From Bradyrhizobium sp. CCBAU 51765 (GTDB lineage: Bacteria > Pseudomonadota > Alphaproteobacteria > Rhizobiales > Xanthobacteraceae): 64,000 nucleotides of DNA. The notes beneath the pieces were generated by a model, which was given only the letters and a program-made list of their open reading frames with translations, was not told the origin of the DNA and did no database searches. Each line of letters opens with the position of its first letter. Position 1 is the stretch's first letter. The stretch is from the NCBI RefSeq assembly GCF_015291725.1, contig NZ_CP030038.1, positions 4,515,001 to 4,579,000 of the forward strand, written 5' to 3'. This document shows positions 8,255 through 17,600 of this stretch, piece by piece. Position numbers and translations under genes: made by a program.

Positions 8255-8555
8255 CCTGTCTTACGGCGGCTGCACATTCACATCGGGCGATTTCGGAGCT
8301 TCCAGACCGGGGGCCTATCTCCCGATCGAGTCCTGGTCGGCGGCCGCTGCATCTCGGGACAGTCGCGAGCTGTTGCCCGAACCGAACGCGATGGTCTCCC
8401 ATCACCGTAAGATGGGATCATTGAGCCGCATCGCCCGCGTCAATGCAACGCCGGCGCGAGCGGCATCCCCGCTGTTCCCGTTGTCCACAGCAGCGCGGAG
8501 CGGATGCATGTGCATCCGCTTCGAACGTTGGCGGTTCGCGAGTAGGCCCGAAAGG
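8255..8555. other. intergenic, no gene seen
   Basis: I see no supported gene here. The open frames lack ribosome sites and have biased, Arg/Pro-rich translations typical of shadows. No repeat of the families seen elsewhere in the window is obvious. Confidence 0.5.
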
Positions 8556-8963
8556 CTAGCCGGGCGTCCAGGGCTGGTAGTCGCCGGTCGCCTTCGGGCG
8601 CCGGCCGCTGGCAAGCGTCGAGCCGGAGGGACGATAGGCGTTCGGCGTGCCGGTGAGATTCGGCTGGTGCGGCTTTTCCCACTCGCGCGGCTGGTAGTTG
8701 GCCTCGGTCGGCGGCACGTCGACGACGTGATGAATCCAGCCATGCCAGGACGGCGGGATTCGGCTCGCTTCCGCGTAGCCGTTATAAATCACCCAGCGCC
8801 GCTCAAAACCGAGGGTGGGATCGATCGCCCCGCCGCGGGTGCGGTAGTAACGGTTGCCCTGCTCGTCCTGGCCGACCAGCTCCCCGTACCGCTTGGTCCA
8901 GAGCTGGGTGCCAAAAGTCTGGCCATTCCACCAGGTGAAGAACTTGAGGAAGAATTGTTTCAT
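8556..8963 (-). CDS. NDUFA12-family subunit of NADH:ubiquinone oxidoreductase
   Basis: This 135-residue protein belongs to the NDUFA12 (B17.2) family, a supernumerary subunit of respiratory complex I found in alphaproteobacteria and mitochondria. Seen directly are LWTKRYGELVGQDEQGNRYY, the motif RRWVIYNGYAEASRIPPSWH, and a Pro-rich tail ending near YQPWTPG. It is soluble and would sit on the peripheral arm. The start at 8963 gives the family N-terminus MKQFFLKFFTWWN. An upstream extension to 9140 has no homology-like features. The gene stands alone, away from any nuo operon, as is usual for this family in alphaproteobacteria. Confidence 0.9.
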   Translation of the reverse strand: MKQFFLKFFTWWNGQTFGTQLWTKRYGELVGQDEQGNRYYRTRGGAIDPTLGFERRWVIYNGYAEASRIPPSWHGWIHHVVDVPPTEANYQPREWEKPHQPNLTGTPNAYRPSGSTLASGRRPKATGDYQPWTPG

Positions 8964-9206
8964 GCGGCAAGGGCCCTGCTTCGTCGGGTCCTGATGCCAT
9001 CCGGGCAGCGAAATGTCCAGTTCGGCAGGTGCGTGGGTCTCCTCCGCAATCCCGCTACCGAGCAGGCCCCCGCCGCAAAGCGGTCGCGATTCATTCATGC
9101 CCGGTACAGCGGCCGCGCGTGAGGCTCCATTCGCGCGCAAACCGGCGTGATCCCCGGGAACCCCAGCGCTTTCATAGGGTTTGCTTTCCGGGAAAGGAGT
9201 TTAACT

Positions 9207-9923
9207 ATGAACAGTCTGAAAATCTTGAGTGCCGCCGCGGCGGTGGCGCTGGTTGTTCCCTTTGCGACACCGAGCTTTGCCCAGCGTCCCGGAGTGGGCG
9301 GAGGCGGTGGCGGCGGCGCCCATATCGGCGGCGGTGGCGGCGGCGCTCACTTCGGTGGCGGCGCGCGCATGGGTGGCGGTGGCGGCGGCGCTGCGTTCCG
9401 CGGCGGTGGCGGCAATTTCGGGGCCGGTGCCGCGGTACGTCCCAGCGGAGGCGGTTTTGCCGCCGGCCCTGCAATGCGTCCGAGCGCAGGCAGTTTCGCG
9501 GCCGGCAGTCCGATGCGTCCGAGCGGCGACCGCTTCGTAGCCGGCGCGACGCCCCGTCAGTCCTTTTCGCCGTCCTTCAGCGGCACCCGCAGCGTCGCAA
9601 CCGCGGGCAACTGGCACGATGGAGGCAACTGGAGCGGCCGTCACGGGCATCATCATCGTCGCGGCGGCTTCTGGCCGGGCTTTGCGACCGGCGTCGCAGT
9701 CGGCGGCATCGGCTCGTACGCCTATTATGGCGGCTACGGCGGCGGCTACGGCTATTACGATGATCCCTACTACTACGGCAGCTATTATGACGAACCGTCG
9801 GTTGCGGTGGTGCAGGATGGCGGCGGCGATTCCGCGGCCTACTGCGCGCAGCGCTTCAAATCGTACGACCCGGCTTCCGGCACCTATCTCGGGTACGACG
9901 GCCAGCGGCATCCCTGCCCGTAA
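9207..9923 (+). CDS. secreted Gly-rich protein with C-terminal BA14K-like motif
   Basis: This 238-residue protein has a signal peptide (residues 1-25, ending SFAQ). A Gly-rich segment follows (about 28-75, runs of GGGGG with Ala and His), then four degenerate repeats around RPSGG.FAAG (about 77-120), a His/Gly linker, and a short hydrophobic patch near 157-172. The Gly/Tyr-rich stretch ends in CAQRFKSYDPASGTYLGYDG. That C-terminus is the BA14K-like lectin motif of rhizobial and Brucella surface proteins. An AAGGAG site 7 bases before the ATG at 9207 decides the start. It is likely at the outer envelope. A strong terminator lies 27 bp downstream. Confidence 0.8.
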   Translation: MNSLKILSAAAAVALVVPFATPSFAQRPGVGGGGGGGAHIGGGGGGAHFGGGARMGGGGGGAAFRGGGGNFGAGAAVRPSGGGFAAGPAMRPSAGSFAAGSPMRPSGDRFVAGATPRQSFSPSFSGTRSVATAGNWHDGGNWSGRHGHHHRRGGFWPGFATGVAVGGIGSYAYYGGYGGGYGYYDDPYYYGSYYDEPSVAVVQDGGGDSAAYCAQRFKSYDPASGTYLGYDGQRHPCP

Positions 9924-9949
9924 GCAGAGCGCCAAGGCCTGAGGCTGAA

Positions 9950-9974
9950 GGCGCCGCAGCGATGCGGCGCCTTT
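9950..9974 (+). terminator. rho-independent terminator of the BA14K-like gene
   Basis: A perfect 9-bp stem (GGCGCCGCA / TGCGGCGCC) with a 4-base loop is followed by TTTCTC. It begins 27 bp after the stop codon. Confidence 0.75.
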
Positions 9975-10169
9975 CTCGCGGCCGGCGTATCCTCACCCGC
10001 TTCGATTTCCGTCCTGCTCGCCCGCCCGAGGACACCGACGGCCGGAGGCAAGCGGACCTATATGCACTGCGCCGTGCATATCCTTGGGGGCCCAATCCAA
10101 AATTGACCGGACACACGATTCGCGGATATCACCAAATGCAGTGGGGACTTCGATCACCTGGGAAGTGTC

Positions 10170-10592
10170 ATGCCGCGCATTCTCGTGGTTGACGACGATC
10201 CGATGGTCGGCGCGACCATCGAGGTCCTCCTGCAACGTCAGGGCTTCGACGTCACGCTGGCCGACGGCGGCGAAACAGGACTGGCTGCGCTGGAATCGCA
10301 GCCCTTCGACGTGATGCTGGTTGACATCTTCATGCCGCATATGCGCGGCTTCGAATCCATCCGCATCTTTCACGAACGCGCGCCGACCACTCCGCTGATC
10401 GCGATGTCGGGCTACGCCTTCGCCTCATCCGCCTCGCCCTCTCCCGATTTTCTCCGCATGGCGCTGGAGCTTGGCGCAACGCGCTGCCTGCGCAAGCCGT
10501 TCACGCCGGAAGCGCTGATGACCACGATCCGGGAATGCCTCGCCGGCGCAGGCGAGAGCGCGCAGCCGAAGGACAAGAAAGAAGCCCCTTGA
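10170..10592 (+). CDS. single-domain response regulator
   Basis: This 140-residue protein is a lone receiver domain. The acidic pocket is DDD at residues 8-10, the phosphoacceptor is D52 in MLVDIFMPHM, and the conserved Lys lies in CLRKPF (about 109-114). There is no output domain, and the ~20-residue tail is polar. Its stop overlaps the TTG start of the hybrid kinase gene by four bases (TTGA), so it is almost certainly translated with that kinase and is its likely partner. It could act as a phosphate shuttle or bind a target protein directly. Confidence 0.9.
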   Translation: MPRILVVDDDPMVGATIEVLLQRQGFDVTLADGGETGLAALESQPFDVMLVDIFMPHMRGFESIRIFHERAPTTPLIAMSGYAFASSASPSPDFLRMALELGATRCLRKPFTPEALMTTIRECLAGAGESAQPKDKKEAP

Positions 10593-12826
10593 TTCCAACG
10601 CAGCGCGTCATTTTCGGTGCTGGACTTGCCATCCTCCTGATCATCGCCGCGGCCTCGATCGCCCTCGACGTCAAGTCGCGTTCCGACGCGGCATGGGTCA
10701 ACCATACCGTCCAGGTGCAGAAGAAGATCTCGGATCTGCGCGTGCTGCTGCGCCGTGCCGAGAGCGCTGCGCGCGGCTACGAGCTCTATCGCACCCCGGG
10801 CTTCAGCGATGAGTTTCAGGCGGTGCACGCCAGGATCGCGCCAGCCCTCGCCGACCTCAAGCGCGACGTGCGCGACAGTCCCGATCAGGTCGCGCTGCTG
10901 GAGGGCACCGAGCCGCTGGCGCTGCGCCGGATGGAGATCGCCGCCACAGCGATGCGCCTCCGTGCCGAAAACGACCAGGCCGGCATTGCCGCACTCAACA
11001 GCAGGGCCGAGGGCCGCGGCCTCATGGACACGGTGATGGCCAATCTCGACCACCTGAGCGCGGAGGAAGAGCGCCTGCTCGCCGAGCGATCCCGGGATTC
11101 GCGCCGCACCGGCATCGCACTGCTCGGTATCGACGTCGCCGGCGCCGTGCTGATCCTGCTCCTGGTCGCGCTGGTGATGCGCGAAAGCCGGCGCGCCACG
11201 GGTGAGCTCCAGAGCTCGCTCGAGCAAACGCAGGCCGCCAAGACGGCGCTCGAGGCGGCGGTGGCGGAGCGGACCGAGCACCTGGTCACCGCGCATGACG
11301 AGCTGCGCCTGTCGGTCAACGTGCTCCAGAGCACGTTTCGCAGCATGGCGGAGGCGGTGCTGGTCATCGACGACGAGGGCAATGTCCTTCTGTCCAATCC
11401 GGCCGCCGAGCGCATGCTGTTGCATCGCGCCGGCATGAATTTGAACAATCTGCGCGCGCTGTCCGATGTATTTCACGGCGACGGCGTCACGCCGCTCGAG
11501 GCCGACGAGCTGCCATCGACGCGCGTGCTGCGCGGCGAGCAATTCGAAGAGCTGGAGATGATCGTCCGCCCGCACAGCGGCGATCCTCCCCGCCATCTCA
11601 TGATCAGCGGCCGGCCGATGCGGGACGGGCAAGGCGATGTCTCGGGCGCGGTGCTGGTCTATCACGATGCCACCACCTCGCGCGAGACGGAGCGGCAGCT
11701 GCACCAGTCGCAGAAGCTGGATGCGATCGGCAAGCTGACGGGCGGCGTCGCGCACGACTTCAACAACATGCTGACCGTCATCTCCGGCAACACCGAGACG
11801 CTGGTGGAGAGCCTGAAGGACCAGCCCGAGCTCCAGCGCACGGCACGGCTGATCGACGACGCCGCCGAGCGCTGCGCCGAGCTGATCCAGCATCTCTTGG
11901 CGTTTGCGCGCCGGCAGCCGCTCGAGCCGCGCAACGTCGAGATCAACGCCGCGATCGCGGACATCGCAAAGCTTCTGCGCCCCACCCTCGGCGAGCAGAT
12001 CCAGATCGAGACCGTCTTGGAACAGGGGCCGATGACGACGCACATCGATCCGTCCAGGCTGACCAATGCGGTGCTCAACATGGCGATCAACGCCCGCGAC
12101 GCCATGCCGAACGGCGGCAAGCTGCTGCTGGAAACCCACCGCGTCGTGCTGGACGAGGCCTATGCGCAGGCCAATGCCGACGTGACGCCCGGCCCCTATA
12201 TCATGCTCGCGGTCAGCGATACCGGCACCGGCATGTCGGTGGAGACCCAGCACAAGGCGTTCGAGCCCTTCTTCACCACCAAGGAGGTCGGCAAGGGATC
12301 CGGCCTCGGCCTCTCCATGGTCTACGGCTTCGTCAAGCAGTCCGGCGGCCACATCAAGATCTACAGCGAGGAAGGCCACGGCACCACGATCAAGCTCTAT
12401 CTGCCGCCGGGCGAAGGCACGGCGGAGGTGGCAGCCAGCATCGCGCCGCAGGCCGAAGGCGGCGCCGAGACCATCTTCGTGGTCGAGGACGACCCGCTGG
12501 TGCGCAACTTCGTCACCACCCAGCTCCAGAGCCTCGGCTACAAGACGGTGGCCGCGCCCGACGCCAAGTCCGCGCTGGAATTGATCGAGGCCGGCCAGAA
12601 GTTCGATCTGCTGTTCACCGACGTCGTCATCCCCGGCGGCATGAGCGGCCGCGAGCTCGCCGAAGAAGTGGCCAGACGCCGGCCGGGCGCGAGGGTGCTC
12701 TACACCTCCGGCTACACCGACAACGCGATCATTCATCAAGGCAAGCTCGACGACGGCGTGATGCTGCTGACCAAGCCCTACCGCCGCAACCAGCTCGCCG
12801 AGATGATCCGGAAGGCGCTGGGCTGA
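10589..12826 (+). CDS. CHASE3/PAS hybrid sensor histidine kinase
   Basis: This 745-residue membrane kinase has a first membrane helix at about residues 5-25, a CHASE3-like four-helix sensor to about 165, and a second helix at about 172-192. A coiled linker and a PAS domain (about 245-330) follow. The HisKA box GGVAHDFNN carries the phospho-His near 388, then comes an ATPase domain with N box NMAINARDAMPNGG, and a C-terminal receiver has its Asp near 678 in LLFTDVVIPGG. I place the start at TTG 10589 because the first membrane helix begins immediately and the codon overlaps the preceding stop. An ATG at 10535 is in frame inside the response-regulator gene. The sensed signal is unknown. Confidence 0.9.
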   Translation: MIPTQRVIFGAGLAILLIIAAASIALDVKSRSDAAWVNHTVQVQKKISDLRVLLRRAESAARGYELYRTPGFSDEFQAVHARIAPALADLKRDVRDSPDQVALLEGTEPLALRRMEIAATAMRLRAENDQAGIAALNSRAEGRGLMDTVMANLDHLSAEEERLLAERSRDSRRTGIALLGIDVAGAVLILLLVALVMRESRRATGELQSSLEQTQAAKTALEAAVAERTEHLVTAHDELRLSVNVLQSTFRSMAEAVLVIDDEGNVLLSNPAAERMLLHRAGMNLNNLRALSDVFHGDGVTPLEADELPSTRVLRGEQFEELEMIVRPHSGDPPRHLMISGRPMRDGQGDVSGAVLVYHDATTSRETERQLHQSQKLDAIGKLTGGVAHDFNNMLTVISGNTETLVESLKDQPELQRTARLIDDAAERCAELIQHLLAFARRQPLEPRNVEINAAIADIAKLLRPTLGEQIQIETVLEQGPMTTHIDPSRLTNAVLNMAINARDAMPNGGKLLLETHRVVLDEAYAQANADVTPGPYIMLAVSDTGTGMSVETQHKAFEPFFTTKEVGKGSGLGLSMVYGFVKQSGGHIKIYSEEGHGTTIKLYLPPGEGTAEVAASIAPQAEGGAETIFVVEDDPLVRNFVTTQLQSLGYKTVAAPDAKSALELIEAGQKFDLLFTDVVIPGGMSGRELAEEVARRRPGARVLYTSGYTDNAIIHQGKLDDGVMLLTKPYRRNQLAEMIRKALG

Positions 12827-12830
12827 GATC

Positions 12831-12912
12831 GTAGGATGGGTAGAGCGCAGCGAAACCCGTCAATAAGAGCCGTCGTGGGATGATGGGTTTCGCTGCGCTC
12901 TACCCATCCTAC
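12831..12912. repeat. 28-bp-arm palindromic repeat (GTAGGATGGGTAGAGC family)
   Basis: Perfect 28-bp arms at 12831-12858 and 12885-12912 begin with GTAGGATGGGTAGAGC and end with its complement. It lies between the convergent kinase and EamA genes and could terminate both. A diverged copy is at 19205-19284. Confidence 0.85.
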
Positions 12913-12925
12913 AGACTGTCGCAAT

Positions 12926-13822
12926 TCATCGCGTCGCCAGCACCACGGCGGCCAGCGTGAAGATCAGCGCCGCGATCTGCCCTGCCCCAAGCGGCTCGCC
13001 CAGCGCGATGGCCGAGGCCACGACGCCGATGACGGGCACCGCCATGGTGCCGATCGCGGCGACCGAGGCCGGCAGGCGCGCCAGCGCTGCGAACCAGCTG
13101 ACATAGGCGATGCAGAACTGCCCGACGACCGAATAGACCAGAAGCCACCAGCCGAGCGACGTCACGTTGGACAAATGTGTGGTCTCGATCAGGAGGCCGA
13201 CGATCGAGATCGGCAGGCAGCCGATCCCGATCTGCCAGGCCGCCGCCGAGAGCGGCGGCAGGTGAATCGGGTACTTCTTCGAGAGCACCGTGCCGAGGGC
13301 GAAGCCGAACGCACCGACGAGCACCATGATGATGCCCGGCAGCTTCGAAGCGCTGGCGGCAAAGCCGTTGCCGCCCATGATCGAGGCAAGCCCCGCGAAG
13401 GCCAGCACCAGCCCGAGCGTACGCAGGACCGTCGGCCGCTCGCCCAGCACCGGCCAGGCGATGATCGAAGCCCAGACCGGCATGGTGTAGGCGATCAGCG
13501 CCGCCTCGCTCGCCGGCAGCCAGAGCAGTGCGAGCCCCATCAGCACCATCCAGCCGGTGACGTTGAGCACGGCCGCGGTCAGCAGGCGCGGCCAGATCGC
13601 GCCCTCCACCCGCAGGCTTTGCCGGCGCATCACCGCGAGCAGCGCCAGCAGCACCGCCCCGAGCACGCCGGTGACCCCGCGCAGGGTCAGCGGCGGCAGC
13701 TCGGCCAGCAGGAATTTCGTCACCGGCCAGTTGAAGCCCCAGCCGATCGACGTGATCGCAAGGAACATCAAGCCGGCCGGGGCGATGCGCGGCGGCGCAT
13801 CCCGGCGAGTCGAATCATGCAT
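12926..13822 (-). CDS. EamA (DMT superfamily) transporter
   Basis: This 298-residue inner-membrane protein has ten hydrophobic segments arranged as two EamA repeats of five. The first repeat ends around residue 150 and contains WMVLMGLALLWLPASEAALI. The second starts with GIIMVLVGAFGFALGTVLSKK. Family members export amino acids or other metabolites, and the substrate is not evident. The start ATG at 13822 follows a 5' region with several GC-rich hairpins. The gene is convergent with the hybrid kinase, and nothing nearby hints at a pathway. Confidence 0.85.
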   Translation of the reverse strand: MHDSTRRDAPPRIAPAGLMFLAITSIGWGFNWPVTKFLLAELPPLTLRGVTGVLGAVLLALLAVMRRQSLRVEGAIWPRLLTAAVLNVTGWMVLMGLALLWLPASEAALIAYTMPVWASIIAWPVLGERPTVLRTLGLVLAFAGLASIMGGNGFAASASKLPGIIMVLVGAFGFALGTVLSKKYPIHLPPLSAAAWQIGIGCLPISIVGLLIETTHLSNVTSLGWWLLVYSVVGQFCIAYVSWFAALARLPASVAAIGTMAVPVIGVVASAIALGEPLGAGQIAALIFTLAAVVLATR

Positions 13823-14120
13823 GTGGGCAATCCGGCAAAAACTTCTGGTCAGCTTGGCCCGGATTCGCGGGCCGAACCACCGTCCCGGCGGGCATGCCTG
13901 CCCTCACCTTCCGTAGGGCTACGTGAGTCCCCCTGGCGCAATCCCGGTCCGGAAAAATATACCTGCCCTGTGAACAGCGGGATGAAGCCTCCGCAGCTCA
14001 CCGGATACGAATTTTTTCGGTTGGGAATCCCTGAGGACTCACTGATACTTGGCTCCACAACAGGCGCGGCGAAGACCCCTGTTATCCCCCACAATCCACC
14101 ATATTTAGTATTTGATTCAG
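13823..14120. other. leader region of the EamA gene with stacked hairpins, no gene
   Basis: No coding gene is supported. Read as minus-strand RNA, the ~150 nt before the EamA start can form successive hairpins: GTAG-CC-CTAC inside CTCAC...GTGAG, GGGCA-GGCA-TGCCC, and GGCCCG-CGAATC-CGGGCC. They could be a structured leader, or simply GC-rich spacer between divergent promoters. Confidence 0.35.
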
Positions 14121-14165
14121 GAACTCGCACTAGTTCTTGACGGGCGCAACGGAGAGTCCTAGCTT
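14121..14165 (+). promoter_or_regulatory. candidate nrdJ promoter with overlapping dyad
   Basis: TTGACG (14137-14142) and TAGCTT (14160-14165), spaced by 17 bp, form a sigma70-like promoter. A GAACT-N6-AGTTC inverted repeat (14121-14136) abuts the -35 box and could bind a repressor. It does not match the alphaproteobacterial LexA site (GTTC-N7-GTTC). Confidence 0.4.
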
Positions 14166-14628
14166 TCGGTCCGTTCGGCGCGAGTGAGTTTGCGTCCCGC
14201 CGGCACTCCCCCAAAGGGTCTCGCAAATCTCAGCTCCGCCGGCCAGCCAAAGGCAGCGGGATGAGGGCTTGTCTGCCCTCGACATGCGGACTCCCGGGGG
14301 CGCCGGAACGGGCTGGCAACAGGCTCGGAAGGCAGACTTCACGGCGGTTTCGAAGTGACACCTGCGTGAAGTGAGAGAAGTAGCGGCGTTGTGGGGCGTT
14401 GAACGCATGTCGCGCACATCCCCTTGGGGGCGGATGGGTGTGGACGTGCCGGCGGGATGATCGATGCATGCATCGCCATCGCGCCGGGAAAAAACAGGGC
14501 CGGATCCACCGGCTGAACTGCGGAGCCCGAAGGCCGGACGGCCGGAAGGCGCCGCGAAACGAAATGTCGACCCGGCACGCCCTCAACGAGGGGCGGGACC
14601 GGTCAAAGATTAAGGACGGGGCAAGACC
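14166..14628 (+). other. ~450-nt untranslated leader of nrdJ
   Basis: No gene is supported between the candidate promoter and the nrdJ start. The region is GC rich and has a long-range stem near 14184-14237 (GAG.TTTGCG pairing with CGCAAATCTC) and other dyads. I looked for a cobalamin riboswitch and did not find a convincing B12 box. The nearest matches are ACACCTGCG near 14363 and ACCTGCC near 13963. Confidence 0.35.
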
Positions 14629-17600
14629 ATGCGGATTGAGCGGCGCCACACCACTTCGGGACAGTCACCTTATGCGGGAATCGAATTCCGCCTGACCACG
14701 TCGGAGATTCGCAATCCCGACGGCTCGGTCGTGTTCAAGCTGGAGAATGTCGAGGTCCCGGCCGAGTGGTCGCAGGTCGCCTCCGACGTGCTCGCCCAGA
14801 AATATTTCCGCAAAGCGGGCGTTGCCGCGCGCCTGAAGAAGGTCGAGGAGGAATCCGTTCCCTCCTTCCTGTGGCGCTCCGTGCCCGACACCGAGGCCCT
14901 CGCCGCTCTCCCCGAGAAGGAGCGCTATGTCAGCGAGCTCTCGGCCAAGCAGGTGTTCGACCGCCTCGCCGGCTGCTGGACCTATTGGGGCTGGAAGGGC
15001 AAGTATTTCTCCTCCGACGAGGACGCCCAGACCTTCTACGACGAGCTCCGCTACATGCTCGCCAGGCAGATGGTCGCGCCGAACTCGCCGCAATGGTTCA
15101 ACACCGGCCTGCACTGGGCCTATGGCATCGACGGCCCCGGCCAGGGCCATTATTACGTCGACCCCTTCACCGGCAAGCTGACCAAGTCCAAGTCGGCCTA
15201 CGAGCATCCGCAGCCGCATGCCTGCTTCATCCAAGGCGTCGGTGACGACCTCGTCAACGAGGGCGGCATCATGGACCTCTGGGTCCGCGAGGCCCGCCTG
15301 TTCAAGTACGGCTCCGGCACCGGCTCCAACTTCTCGCGCCTGCGCGGCGAAGGCGAAAAGCTCTCCGGCGGCGGCCGCTCCTCCGGCCTGATGAGCTTCC
15401 TCAAGATCGGCGACCGCGCCGCGGGCGCGATCAAGTCGGGCGGCACCACGCGCCGCGCCGCCAAGATGGTCGTCGTCGACGTCGATCACCCCGACATCGA
15501 GACCTATATCGACTGGAAGGTGAAGGAGGAGCAGAAGGTCGCCGCCCTCGTCACGGGATCCAAGATCAACCAGAAGCACCTCAAGGCCGTGCTGAAGGCC
15601 TGCGTGAACTGCGAAGGCTCGGGCGACGATTGCTTCGACCCCGAGAAGAACCCCGCCCTGCGCCGCGAGATCAAGCTCGCGCGCCGCAGCCTCGTGCCCG
15701 ACAACTACATCAAGCGCGTCATCCAGTTCGCCAAGCAGGGCTACAAGGACATCCAGTTCGACACCTACGACACCGACTGGGACAGCGAAGCCTACCTCAC
15801 GGTCTCCGGCCAGAACTCCAACAACTCGGTTTCGCTGAGGGACGACTTCCTGCGCGCGGTCGAGACCGACGGCGACTGGAATCTCACCGCCCGCACCTCC
15901 AAGAAGGTGACGAAGACGCTGAAGGCGCGCGACCTCTGGGAGAAGATCGGCTACGCCGCCTGGGCCTCGGCCGACCCCGGCCTGCACTTCAACACCACGA
16001 TGAACGACTGGCACACCTGCAAGGCGTCCGGCGACATCCGCGCCTCCAATCCGTGCTCGGAATACATGTTCCTGGACGACACGGCGTGCAACCTCGCCTC
16101 CGCCAACCTGCTGACGTTCTACAACACCGAGACCAAGCGCTTCGACGTCGAGGGCTACGAGCACCTCTGCCGGCTCTGGACCATCGTGCTGGAAATCTCC
16201 GTCATGATGGCGCAGTTCCCGTCCAAGGCGATCGCCGAGCTCTCCTACGAGTTCCGCACGCTCGGCCTCGGCTACGCCAATATCGGCGGCCTCCTGATGA
16301 CCATGGGCCTGCCCTATGACTCGAAGGAAGGCCGCGCAATCGCCGGCGCGCTGACCGCGATCATGACCGGCATCACCTACAAGACCTCGGCGGAGATGGC
16401 CGCCGAGCTCGGCACCTTCCCCGGCTACAAGAAGAACGCGGCGCACATGCTGCGCGTGATCCGCAACCACCGCCGCGCCGCGCACGGCCAGTCCAACGGC
16501 TACGAGGCGCTCAGCGTCAACCCGGTGCCGATGGACCTGGTCTCCTGCCCGCAAGGAGACCTCGTCAGCCACGCGCAGGCGGCCTGGGATGCGGCGCTCG
16601 AGCTCGGCGAGAAGCACGGCTATCGCAACGCCCAGACCACGGTGATCGCGCCGACCGGCACGATCGGCCTCGTCATGGATTGCGACACCACCGGCATCGA
16701 GCCCGACTTCGCGCTGGTGAAGTTCAAGAAGCTCGCCGGCGGCGGCTACTTCAAGATCATCAACCGCGCCGTGCCCGCCGCGCTGCGCGCGCTCGGCTAT
16801 CGCGAGAGCGAGATCGCCGAGATCGAGGCCTACGCCGTCGGCCACGGCTCGCTGGCGAATGCCCCCGGCATCAACGTCACCACGCTGAAGTCCAAGGGCT
16901 TCACGGATGAGGCGATCGCCAAGGTCGAGAAGGCGCTGCCGACCGCCTTCGACATCAAGTTCGCCTTCAACAAGTGGACCTTCGGCGAGGACTTCATCCG
17001 CGACCAGCTCGGCATCGGCGCCGAGGCGATCGCGGCGCCCGGCTTCGACCTGCTCCAGTCCGTCGGCTTCACCAAGCGCGAGATCGAGGCGGCCAACGTC
17101 CACATCTGCGGCGCGATGACGGTGGAAGGTGCCCCGCACCTCAAGGCCGAGCACTATCCGGTGTTCGACTGCGCCAATCCCTGCGGCAAGATCGGCAAGC
17201 GCTACCTGTCGGTCGAGAGCCACATCCGCATGATGGCGGCGGCGCAGCCCTTCATCTCGGGCGCGATCTCCAAGACCATCAACATGCCGAACGACGCCAC
17301 GGTGGAGGACTGCAAGTCCGCCTACATGCTGTCGTGGAAGCTGGCCCTGAAGGCCAACGCGCTCTATCGCGACGGCTCCAAGCTCTCCCAGCCGCTCAAC
17401 TCGCAGCTCATCAGCGACGACGAGGACGAGGACGATGCGGTCGAGACCCTCTACGAGAAGCCGATGGCCGCGCGCGCGGCCCAGGTCTCGGAGAAGATCG
17501 TCGAGAAGCTGGTCGAGCGCATCATCGTGATGCGCGAGCGTGAGAAGATGCCGGATCGCCGCAAGGGCTACACCCAGAAGGCGGTCGTCGGCGGACACAA

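Noticed and set aside
10412..12739. Long open frame opposite the hybrid kinase
   Set aside because: Kinase domains are clear on the plus strand, and the opposite translation is biased and domain-free.
14121..14136. LexA box before nrdJ
   Set aside because: GAACT-N6-AGTTC is an inverted repeat with spacing unlike the alphaproteobacterial GTTC-N7-GTTC site.
14166..14628. Cobalamin riboswitch before nrdJ
   Set aside because: No convincing B12 box or GGGAA core was found. An Infernal search would decide.
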